NCBI GenBank assembly: GCA_947396885.1
Contig: OX377205.1
Location: forward strand, 52,808,676-52,872,675
DNA: 64,000 nt
Reading direction: 5' to 3'
Source of the DNA: Heligmosomoides polygyrus polygyrus
Taxonomy: Eukaryota; Nematoda; Chromadorea; Rhabditida; Heligmosomidae
The notes under the pieces were generated by a model. That model saw nothing but the letters and a program-made list of their open reading frames with translations, had not been told where the DNA came from and made no database searches. The translations under genes and the position numbers were made by a program. Below are positions 51,541 to 62,200 of this stretch, piece by piece (the stretch's first letter is position 1; every line of letters begins with the position of its first letter).

Positions 51541-52240
51541 GCTTAAAGATAGGGCTGCCGCGTTGCGGCAAACGTGTGCGGAGGCTTTTATTCTCGATTC
51601 TAGGGCATGGATGAGGTTGAATTGTCAGCCACTTATTTTGAGGGGGAGGGGGTTGTGGAAGATGGGAAAAGAAGGGGTTTTGCGAAGAAAAGGGTTACGG
51701 AAGGAATCAGCTCAGGGGTCAGCTTGGCATGGTGGGCAGATTTCTCTCGATACGAGTCACGAAAGGAGAGAGCTGATGCGGTCGACCAGTGAAGGTTCGT
51801 ATTCTGGTCCCAGATATGGCAATTCCACGTTCAGGCACAGCTCAGCATTAGTGGGGAGCAAGCGACGGGCAGCTCTAGCCGGTGCTCGGCCACCAGTCTG
51901 CGTGACTGGCGCTGCAGCTTGTATTCGTTTTTTTTTTCAACAGTGGCGTGTAAGGGGTGGCAGTCTGTCTACACGACCAAGCAATTCCCGAGGCGCCCCA
52001 GAAACAGCAAACCATTCTTTCACATATCTCCACACGTGCTCCCTTCTGAATAATCGATTTCCATTCAGTGCTGCTTGCCCAAGCACCAACTGCTCGTTTT
52101 CTACGCGCAGCATTTCCTGCCTGCTGTAGCAATGGTGCGGTGTTTTCGTTTTCTGTTTACCTTCTTCCTCTTATCGCTTATCAACTTGTGTTACGTCAGA
52201 GTTCGTTGATGAATCATTGTGTCAGAGCGAGTCACCAAAA

Positions 52241-52395
52241 ATGGCCGCGGTTGCAGACATTCCGGCTGCAGCACTCGAAGTTAGTGCGAAGAACATGGAT
52301 ACCTGTGCCGCTCCCGTCAAGGAGAAGTATGAGCGCTTGCCGACGTTCGCCGTGCCTGAGCACTACGATCTGAAGATCATGCCTGACATGCAGAC
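52241..52395 (+). CDS. pam-1: First coding exon of a puromycin-sensitive (M1) aminopeptidase
   Basis: ATG 52241 in a good context (CCAAAAATGG) opens MAAVADIPAAALEVSAKNMD then KEKYERLPTFAVPEHYDLKI and MPDMQT, after which a GTACGT donor follows at 52396. (Y/F)ERLP..(A/V).P.HY.L...PD is the conserved N-terminal start of the PSA/NPEPPS/PAM-1 branch of M1 zinc aminopeptidases, cytosolic exopeptidases. The extra 26-residue alanine-containing leader is variable in the family. Possible trans-splice acceptors, GTTACGTCAG (ending 52199) and ATTGTGTCAG (ending 52224), lie just upstream. The next exon should start with a TFEG-like block; I did not find it in the following 11 kb, so the first intron is either very long and transposon-filled or the gene is broken. 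Confidence 0.6.
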
Positions 52396-52761
52396 GTACG
52401 TCTTCAGTTCTTTTTTGCTCTTCGCTTCAGTTTTCGAGGGCTGAGTCTTCTGGACACCTTATGGCTTTTGCGTCCTCTGACATGTCGACAAAGACAGATT
52501 GAAGTCAACGTCGCATCGCCTTATCGGCGCTAAGCCGCCTGTGGCCGTATGCTGGTCTAACCCGAGTCTCCCCCAGTGGGGGATTGGGGCGTGATATATG
52601 TTGATATTGATTGATTTTCCCCCAACGGGGGAACACGAGCATACGGCCCCTGGGGGGGGGCACCATGTAGGACAGCCCTACCAACGTTTTGTGTTGTACG
52701 AAACTAAAAATTTTATGCAACATTGGTGTGCTCTACAGCTATGGTGGGCGCTATCCGACTA

Positions 52762-52845
52762 AGGTGGGTGCAGTGAATTGACGAAAAAGATACACAACTA
52801 ATTAGATAATTACACAACGAATCTAAAAACGCTCACCCTAGCGAG
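52762..52845 (+). repeat. Direct repeat flanking TIR elements, copy 1
   Basis: AAGGTGGGTGCAGTGA through ATCTAAAAACGCTCACCCTA recurs at 55078-55160. Both copies are adjacent to hairpin or TIR elements. Upstream, 52620-52690 carries the G-tract CACCATGTAGGACAGC edge of the poly-G MITE family. Confidence 0.65.
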
Positions 52846-52859
52846 TGGAGCTATGGCCG

Positions 52860-53580
52860 CTAGAATCAGATCGGAATAGTTTCTTTTGCGTCGGTGCGCC
52901 ACGGATGGAAACTGTTTTCGACGCTCAGAGGGAGTCCGCAGCTGGATTCTGCGCTCTTCGAGCGCAGAATCAGGCTAGGGAAGAGGCTCCAGGGTGGGTG
53001 CGATCCAAGCTGCTCGTGTGGAAACTGCTTTCGTCGCTCAGGGGAATACCGCAGCAGAATCAGGCTAGGGAAGAGGCTCCAGGGTGGGTGCGATCCAAGC
53101 TGCTCGTGTGGAAAATGCTTTCGTCGCTCAGGGGAATACCGCAGCAGAATCAGACTAGGGAAGGGGCTCTAGGGTGGGTGCGATCCATGCTGCTCGTGTG
53201 GAAACTGCTTTCGTCGCTCAGGGGGAAGTCGGCAGTCGGGTTCTGCAGAAGCATACAGCTGGAAAATGGGCGGAAAACGCCTGAAGAATGTGCAGACGTT
53301 AAAGCCCCTGGACCTCATCCAGCCAGTTGAATGAAATGCAAAAACGCCACCATGCATGGGAGCCGAACCTCCGACGCCGAAGGCTGAACCCGCCCCTCTA
53401 CCCACTGCGTCACGACCCGGTTGGCAGCCGTGCCACCGCGGGCACACAAGAGACCAATGCGCATCGATCGAATGCCAACGTCGGCGCTCACGCAGCTCAC
53501 GTGTGCATTCGCGTCGAACAAGTGTTCCTCTACACCAATTGCGCTCCCATACGCCTGAGTCTATTCCGATCTGATTCTAG
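52860..53580. mobile_element. TIR element carrying a tRNA-like module and 90-bp repeats, copy 1
   Basis: CTAGAATCAGATCGGAATAG at 52860-52879 is mirrored exactly at 53561-53580. Inside are three to four tandem 90-bp units (GGGTGGGTGCGATCCAAGCT at about 52993, 53083 and 53173) and a minus-strand tRNA-like module (53350-53415). Copy 2, in the opposite orientation, spans 55583-63778 and is split by the Gypsy 2 insertion. No transposase. Confidence 0.7.
53350..53415 (-). other. tRNA-like Pol III promoter inside the TIR element
   Basis: Minus strand: A-box-like GACGCAGTGGGTAGAGG near 53397-53413, then B-box-like GGTTCGGCTCC at 53359-53369, one mismatch from consensus. Spacing fits a tRNA. Confidence 0.5.
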
Positions 53581-53751
53581 AGGTTTTAGCAATTCCCCGT
53601 TAAACGCTTGCGGCCCTTCGGAAATAATCACTACCCGGAGCGAACCTCCAGAGATTCACGACAAACCTGAAAATTTAGGCACCCTCCAGGGATTTGTTGT
53701 CAAGTTGAGAACTTCAACTGAGCACTCGTGTTGAAAGTGAAGTGAAGAGGC

Positions 53752-54310
53752 TCATCATAATCATTTTCGTCAGCGTTTGACCCACTTGGTGGCGTGGTCC
53801 GCCCTCCTGGTGTGGTGACGCTAACTCTCTCGATCAAATGCTTGATCAAGATGCACGTTAGCTATCTTTAAGTCCAAGTGCAACATATCTAGCCAACGTT
53901 GCTTCGTGCGTCCTCTGGACCGCTTTCCAGTAACCTCAAGGTTCAGGCCAATTTATGGAAGGTGTCGTCGTTAGCGCGAAGGACGTGGCTGTACCATCGA
54001 AGACCTGCTTCGCGCAGTTTGTCGGATATCGGGGCGATACCGAACCTCTGTGGTATGGTGTCGTTGTGAACGCGGTCCAAACGCGTGACTCCGGCCGTCC
54101 ACCTTGGCATTTTCGTTTCCATGAGGCATATGGCATACCACCGGCGACGATCCCGGCGACAGTGTTGTGCGGGTAGCTACGAATTGCAACACTATCGCTG
54201 TGACTCGTCGCCGGTGGCATGCTACGCCTTACGCTGAGCCGGCTCTTAACTTCCTTAGTCACCGGCATGCAATCAGCATCGGGATGCACAGCCTACCGCA
54301 TTTAAATAAT
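53752..54310 (-). pseudogene. RTE LINE 3' end with a hairpin inserted
   Basis: Minus strand: DADCMPVTKEVKSRLS corresponds to DTECWPATKEVETRLS of the best copy. After the inserted hairpin come WYSHVLRANDDT and a block matching GKRLRGRPKQRRSD, ending TGGGTCAAACGCTGACGAAAA at about 53765. The hairpin at 54126-54233 separates the two parts. Confidence 0.65.
54126..54233. repeat. Hairpin of the GCATACC/GTGTTGCG family inserted in a LINE
   Basis: GGCATACCACCGGCGACG faces CGTCGCCGGTGGCATGC; the inner GACAGTGTTG / CAACACTATC arms pair. Same design as 15660-15930 and 54958-55075. Confidence 0.7.
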
Positions 54311-54490
54311 GCTAGCTCAAATGTGAGTGATTCTACCAGTTGCATTACGCGGCGCTCGCATGTAATGACATTTGCAACATGTGAAGCAAGTGTGCGGGAG
54401 GAGTCGCCAGACTGCACCTGGGGTCTAAACAGATTTAGCCCGAGCAAAGAACCCGTCATCACGTGTATCACTTGTTGTTTCGTTGAACTA

Positions 54491-54880
54491 TACCCCCCCC
54501 CCCCCCCCCCCGCCGCCAACTACCACAACGCTGATGCGCGTCCCCACCAAGGCGAGTATCCATCGACTACATGGTGAGTCGCTTTGCGCCGCAATGCCTT
54601 TATCTTGGCTGTCGCATGTCAGAATGCTCCAATGTCCCACGTCGAAGGCACGTCCTTACGCGCAAACTCCATGTTGCACTGGTGCGGTCGCTGTTCAATA
54701 CACCTATTTACACGCACGCGCGAAATGCAGATCGTCGGTGACGTTGTCTCGGTGTGACACGGACTTCACGGACACAACGTCACCGACGACCTGAAGTCTG
54801 ATCGTCAGACGAGTTCACGAGGAGAGACGAAAAGGCAGCGCAAAGCGGCCCGGGGGGGGGGGGAGGTCACCTTGTAGTGA
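54491..54880. repeat. Poly-C / poly-G bounded stretch
   Basis: C20 at about 54491-54510 and G12 at about 54852-54863, the latter followed by AGGTCACCTTGTAG as in the poly-G MITE family. Between them a hairpin, GTCGGTGACGTTGTC / GACACAACGTCACCGAC, lies near 54744-54786. No gene. Confidence 0.55.
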
Positions 54881-54957
54881 GCGGTTATCCGCCTTGGTAG
54901 GAACATATTAATGCCAAATTACATAAGAAATGGCCTAGCTCAGTTGACCATAGGGCG

Positions 54958-55075
54958 CTATCCGAAGGCCTATGTTATACTTCGGCGACGCTGTTGTCGG
55001 CGACAGTGGTACGCGGGCTGCCACACAGTGCGTAGCAGCCCGCGCAACACAGCGTCGCCGAAGTATAACATAGGC
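54958..55075. repeat. Perfect long hairpin
   Basis: GGCCTATGTTATACTTCGGC on the left is mirrored on the right, with the inner GACGCTGTTG / CAACACAGCGTC and GCGGGCTGC / GCAGCCCGC also pairing. About 35-bp arms. 55078-55160 repeats 52762-52845; 55161-55582 shows nothing else. Confidence 0.8.
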
Positions 55076-55778
55076 CTAAGGTGGGTGCAGTGATTTGGCG
55101 AAAGAGTTACACAGCTAACTAGGTAATTAGATAAGGAATCTAAAAACGCTCACCCTAGCTCCGGAATCCTGCAGTCGAACAAAAATAATATTAAGGTTTA
55201 ATATAACAAAAAAAACACCCGCCACTGAAGGGCATGGAGCTATCCCCACGAGGCGAATTACGTCATGTCCTGTAGGCTTTTCAGCTTTTCAGCTGCCAAC
55301 ATTTCACCTGGAATCCACTATTAAGTGCCATGAAGGCTTCGCAGCGGTTAGTTGAGCTGGAGGACTCACTGGAAGATTAGGAGGCTCTCCTGACGGGAGA
55401 AGAGATGCGTTGAAATGAAAATGTCCCTGGGAGCGTCGAAGTGTCAGATTCGTCAGTGAGTGAAAAAAATCTTGGGGCGTAGATATCGTTATCATTGTCA
55501 TTATCATTTATTGCACTTCACTCGCCAGCAATGCTTCGACCATGAGGCTATACACCACTCTTAGGGAGTATTGCTAAGACCGCTAAAATCAGATCGGAAT
55601 AGACGCGTGGCGTGAGCGCGCAATTGGTGCAGGAACGCACTCGTTCGACGTGAATGCACACCTGGGTTACGTCAGCCTCCACAAGGACATTCGGTCGATC
55701 CGCACCGGTCTCTTGTATGCCCGCGGTGGCCCTACTGCCAGACGGATCGTGGCACAGTGGAAGAGGGCTGCCTCATGA

Positions 55779-56207
55779 TGTGGTTCTAATCGAACTTCTA
55801 CCTAGGAGTTTCTTGAGGCTGTCTAGTGGTTTTTCTCCCTTCAAGGTTCCTCGAAGTGGAGACTAACCAAGCCTTATAGACAGGACTTGAGCAACACGAG
55901 ATTTACACTAAGGTTTTATCCTTAATAACACGTAATAACAAAGATGACGTAAGATGACAACGGAAGACAAATGATGAGTGATGATTTTGAGTCTTGGGAG
56001 ATGATGACCCGGTATTTATGCCTTTTTGTCTGGGCGTGTCCGCCCTTACTTGCGCAGGTGAGGCCTGCGGATATATGGCATCTGCGCCTCGTCTCGCCTG
56101 CGGATATACAGCACTTGCGGGCTCGTCTCACCTGCGGATACACGTCCGGCAGCACGGACAGCGTCGTCGCTGTACCGTGAGCAATACCGTATTTAGCTTA
56201 TACTACA
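55779..56207 (-). repeat. 3' LTR of Gypsy element 2
   Basis: Compared with 62931-63359 base by base without finding a difference. It contains three short GCGGATATA(T/C) repeats (56086-56140 region). Confidence 0.9.
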
Positions 56208-56246
56208 TGGGGGGCCTCTGGAAATAGGCGTTTCCACTACGCCGAA

Positions 56247-59200
56247 TTAAAATCGTCTTCCGCCTCGTGATGAGAGCCCTCGGAGTGGATTTGGATTCCT
56301 TTTCGAATCTTTTATAGGAACCAATTTGTACATCTGGTTGCCGATTTTATGGATCGGCATCTCCGTTAGAGGCTTTCTTGCGGTGTATCCACCTCTGTTG
56401 TTGTGTCCACGATATCGAGATCCTCCTCGATGTTGAGACTGGCCTTGCTGGGCACTGCTTTGAGCCTGATAATTCGGCGTGTTCCGCTGATGATATGGAG
56501 TATGCCCGGCGCCTCGCTTCACCGCATTTTGATGTGCTTTCCTTCTGAAGGGAGCAAGCGAGATGAATGCTGAGTGTTGCGCCATAGTCGATGCCCAAAA
56601 ACGTTTTGCTGCACTTTCGGTGAACAGTTTGCCCTGTTCGTAAGTTGCTGCACGGAATCCAGCTCCGATCATCTCGTACTGAGATCGATATGGTAACAGA
56701 CATCGGATATGAGTTCGCAGTGATGGGCGCTGGGCTACTGTTTCCTCGCACAAGTCTCGCAACATGTCCAGCGATCTTTTCCATTCTCGGTCATTTTCTG
56801 GTCCTGCGAGTATTATGAGTTCCGCGCCACGAGCAACCTGCTGCATCAGGAGCGTCCAAGCTCCACGCCACCGTGTTGTTCCGGCGAATTCTGCTAGGCT
56901 AAATAGTACGATTGACGAGTAGTCCTCGACAAACCATTCTGGTAGCATTTCTTCGGGCTTCTTTAGCACGACAGCCTTTTGCGACTCCGTTTTCAAGCAG
57001 TCGACTACCCTTTCGAATCCGACGGGTAAAATAATCAAATTTTTTCTTGGCTTCAGTTCCGTCCAGGAAGATTTCGTCCAAGGATGCGTTTCCGCATATC
57101 TTCTTGCGATATCCGCAATCGAAGCTAAGTTGTAGGGATCGCAGTTGCCGCGAGATGGGTGATCTGGGATCACGTAGCCGGCCTCGGACACTGAAGCAAG
57201 TGTCAAATGAATACAATTCTGACGGTAAAATGACCAGGCCAAACCGAGTCCGGTGGGACTGGTGATGTCATAGGTACGGTCCAACAGTCGAGCAGTTCGC
57301 CACGATTCAGGGATGTGAGACTGCGACAATATGGTAAGAAGACGTGATAAATCATAGGGTGAAGAAAATTTCAGCGCTCCAAAAGGCGCGTTCGGGATGA
57401 CGTCCTGGAGGATAACTGCTGTCGGGCACTCCACTTCCACTCCTTGATACATCAGTTTGCGGGGGCAGTGCCAATCCACGTGGTCCACGTTGGTTGTTGA
57501 TGAGAGGGATGCTCTGAAATTTAGAACTTGAATACTAGAACATTTAATATTCTTTTTATTTTTGAATTTAGTTTTCTTTGGCCTGCCACGGGTTCTACGC
57601 GCAGTCTTCCCTATTACCGGGGTATCGTCGATTTCTTTCGGCACTTTAACCAATTGGTCAAATGGTACCCTGCAAGGCTCCTTGTTTTCTCCAATTAGAG
57701 TAATAAGGGCAGAATTGGAGCTAGCTTCGATTACACGAAAAGGACCTGTCCAGTCCGTTATCAGTTTGGGATGAGAAGATTTTGCTTTTTTAGCAGGGAG
57801 TTTCATATAAACTCGATCTCCTGACACAAAAACTGTAGATTTTCCAGTTTTTAGTCTTTCGTCATATTCTCGTTTCATTTTCTGCTGATATTCTTTTGCA
57901 TTGTCGGTTATCAATTCCCGAGCTATTTTCATGCCGCAGAGTAGTTGCGTTTTGTAGGCGTCGTAATCCACGACATAGGGCGAGAGGTGTTCTGATGGAA
58001 TCACTGCGGAAGGGTACCTAGGGTCGGACCCGTACAGCAGAAAATGTGGGCTTTCGCCGGTTGCTCTATGGGTCGAGGCGTTGTACGCGTACACTATGGT
58101 CGGAAGAATTCTGTCCCATTCTGTTGGCACTGTGGTTTTCTTCTTTAGCATCCGTACAATAGTTCCATTGACGCGCTCCGTCAATCCGTTCTCTCTAGGA
58201 CAGTAACCTTTAGTGAACTTTTGCTCGATTCCCATGACCTCGCAAAGAGCTGCTATCACAGCATTCTCGAACTCACTGCCTCGGTCTGAAAGAAGGACTT
58301 CCGGGCACATTCCAACCCCACAAATCCAGTTGCTAAAAATAGCTTCAGCGACTGTTTCAGCCCTTTTATCTGCGATAGGATAAGCTCCTAGATACTTCGT
58401 GAAGTGATCTATGATGGTGACAATGTAACGATTACCGCGCGTTGTCAATCCCATTTCTAGAAGGTCGACTCCCACTATTTGCAGTGGCCTTCTAACGTTT
58501 ACAGGTCGTAATGGTGGTACACCTTTTCCAGTGTTGTTAGTCAAAAAACACTGTCTGCAAGTTTTACACCAATTTCCTATATCTTGCCGCATGCCAGGCC
58601 AAAATACGGATTTTTTCAGCTGACTGAACATTTTCTTGGCGTTGAAATGCCCGCCTAGAACACCGGAATGTGCCTCATTGTAGACATCGCGACGATGCGA
58701 TCGTGGGACAATTATTGCTAACGAACCGTCTTCGTTCATGAGATTGAGTTTTCCCTCATTAATAACAAAATCAGCAGAACTGAGCACTTTCTGATATCTC
58801 GGGAGTCTAACCTCCTCGGTTTGATTGCTTTCAATTGTTACTATTAGATCACTAAAATCCGGGTCTTCCCGCAGTTCTTTGAGCCACTCATGTTCCTCTT
58901 GAAGGGAGCAGACAACTTTCTCGTCCGCTATCCAGAACTGAGTTTCTTCGCTCCGGAGATCCAATGGCCCTCTGGAAAGCGCATCTGCTACGCAGTTTGC
59001 GGCACCCTTCACATGCTCAATTTGGAGATCGTACCGTTGTATTTCCAACGCCCAGCGTAGAACGCGTGGTGAAACATGTGTTCGCTTGAATAGCGACGTT
59101 AATGCCGAGTGATCCGTACGCACTATTGTTGATATGCCAAAAATGAAATAGTGGAATTTCTTTAGGCTAAAAATCAGAGCTAGTGCCTCCTGGTCTGTTA

Positions 59201-62200
59201 CATGATAGTTCCGTTCCGCGGAAGAAAACGGTTTCGATGCGAAAAATAACGGATGCAGGAATCCATCATCTCCCTCTTGAGCCAGGACCGCTCCTACACC
59301 GATTCTGCTCGCATCAGTGTAAATTATGAAAGGGCGACTTCCGTTCCGCGCTTCCTCAATATTGGGTTGCCCCAATACCGGTGCACCTACTAGAGCTTCC
59401 TTTAGATTTGCAAAGGCTTCCTCTTGTTTGTCTCCCCAGACAAATTTAATCTTAGGACTAGTAAGCTCATATAACGGTTTCGCCATCTGTGCGTATCGCA
59501 AGATGAACTTGCGGTAATATCCCGCCATACCAAGAAAGGTCCTTAGTTGAGCAATATTCTTCGGCTTGGGGTAGCTTTGGATTTTGCAAACCTTTCCAGG
59601 ATCCGTTTTTATCCCGTCCTTATCTACTACGTGGCCTAAGAATTCTAGACTACTCTCCAAAAATCGGCATTTCTGAGGTTTTACCTTCAGATTAGCCTTT
59701 TGGAAAGCGTTGAGAGTTTCCTCTAGCACTTCCAAATGGCGCTGTTCTGTCTCTGTTGCGATGAGTATGTCGTCCAGATATACAGAAACTTCCGGTCCTA
59801 TAAGATGGCCGAGAACCGTATTCATTAGCCGCTGGAATTCCGATGGCGCGTTTGTCAACCCAAACGGCAATACATTGAATTGGAATAGCCCAGATGAGGT
59901 AGTGAACGCGCTAATTTCTTTGGCTTTTTCAGTCAAGGGCACCTGCCAATAACCGCTCGCTAAATCAAGTGATGTGAACCATCGTTTTCCTTGCAAATTT
60001 TGTAGCGTCATATCTATAGGAGGTAGTGGATAACTATCCTTCCTAGTTACTTTGTTCACCTCTCGGTAGTCAACGCATAATCGAGTGCTCCCGTCCTTCT
60101 TTGCGACCAAAACGATCGGAGAAGCCCACGGCGAGTTGCTATCCTCGATTATTTTTCGTTGTCTAAGGTCTTGTAGCATAGCATCTACTTTATTTCGGAC
60201 ACCATAGGGCACTGGCCTCGTTTTCTGTCGAATAGGAGGGTGTCCCTGCACGTCAATATCGTGCTCAATCAGATTCGTTTGTCGCAGTTCCGAATCAGTG
60301 ATAGCGAAAGTTTCGCTATGCTTTATGACAATTTCGGCAACTTTTGTTGGTAGTTTCCCCAACTTACGGTTATTCTCTATGATTTCTATCAAAGCTTTAA
60401 TCCGCTTTGGTTTGGACAAGACTACATGCTCTGTCATATCGAGCATGCCGCTCGGAATATTGGTTGACTTAGGATCACTCAGAGAGTCATCGGACCATTC
60501 TCCTAAAGGTTCACCCTTTTTGATAACCCAGGTCTGGTTGTCGCGATTGGCCACCGATATTTCCGCACTCCCTTCCTTTAGAAGGCATACTCCGGAATTT
60601 ATACGAGAATCTTTCGACCAAAAAATTCTTTCTCCGGATGGTTTTGAAGATCCCACTTCAATTATAGCTGCTGAGCCAGGAGGTATAACCATCCGTTTAG
60701 CTGCCCTTGCTACTTCTACTTCGTGAACCCCATTCCGCAAAGATCCAGAAGCTGAAGGTTCGAATTTTAGGTGAATCCCTAATGCGTTCAGAACGTTTGT
60801 GCCCAAAAGTAGGGTGGTGTCCTTGGTTTTCTGGACGTGTAACGAGGTTCGAGCTATGCCTGCTCCATCAACGCACACCTCCGCGTTAATTACAGCCAAA
60901 AAATTCATCTGGTTGCCTGACGCATCGAAAACTCGATTTTCCTGACCGCTTCCTACCATTTCTACCTCGTTATCCAAGTCAAAACCCTGATCTTTGGCTT
61001 GTTTGAGAAGCATAGTTGGCACTATTGAGACAACTGAGCCTGTGTCAATTAATGCCTTTACCCTTATTCCAAAGATGCTTGCATTGCAAAGCGTGGGTTT
61101 CCCTGCCGCTATGGTTTTTGGATGTACCGATTGGTTTTGTGACCTGACCATTCCACAACATTCATCTACGAATGTTGAAAGTGCTCCACTAGCTGGAGTT
61201 CTGCTGATTTGCTGCCTGTTAGGGCCCTGACGCCTTTCATCTGCACCATTCCTTTTCGGAAAAGGCCTTGAACGGCAGTCTGCGGTGCCATGACCGTGTT
61301 TACCACAGTTGTTGCACCGTAGGGATTTCCCTCTATGTGTGGGTACCACCGCGTTTTCCGCGCATGGACCCCTGTGGGAGGTGTTCGATTTACTGTAGAC
61401 TTCCGGTTTTTCATATCTTATAACGTGGGTCTTTTCCAGTCTCAGTGCAACTCTTTTAACCTCTTCGTAGGCGTTCCCTTCCTTAGCGTCTAATGCTGCA
61501 AGCATATGATATGAATCCTTCCAATGCTGTAGGGAAGAGTACAGCTTTGATGCTACATGGAAGTCCCAGTCACCATTTGGATGGATTCGTCTGGAGATTT
61601 CCTCCATGCGGCAGCAAAAATCGCCGACCGATTCGCCCTTCCTCATTGCGATGTTATCCCATTCGCGCATTAGCTTTAGTTTTTCGCAGGGGTTCTTGCG
61701 TGCTTCCTTAAGAGCGAAAACAATCTCGTCGAAACTGCCGTGCTTCGCACTATATGGCAAGTTCTTATAAATAGATCTGGCCGACCCCACTAAGTGGTTA
61801 ACAAGTATATCGCGCCGATCCCGATCTGACCAGACTGTTTGGGGGTATTTCACTTCAATTGCCCGAAGGAAATCACTAAGGGAATTCTTTCCATCATATT
61901 TAGCTATTTCCGCTACGCTTTGGGCTTTAAATACTTCTTTAAAGGCATTAAACATGCCACCCATCGCGTTGGACTCCGCGCTGTGTTCTGATGTTTGCCC
62001 TTTATTAGTTGTATTATGTGAACAAGTGAAAGCCTCACTTCTCATCGACGCGTGGAAAGACGACCGCGATGATAGATTCGATCGTACGCTTGAGGTTGAC
62101 CTCTGGCGCTGACGTCTCCCATCTCTCTGCCATTGGGACTCGGGTTGATGCACCTGAACATTGCTGTTCTTGACTTTGTTCAGTGTTAAAAGCTGTTGGC

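Noticed and set aside
51446..52129. A 227-codon frame upstream of the aminopeptidase exon with a poly-Cys run
   Set aside because: The Cys run is a (CTG)n repeat read in frame, and nothing else resembles a protein family.
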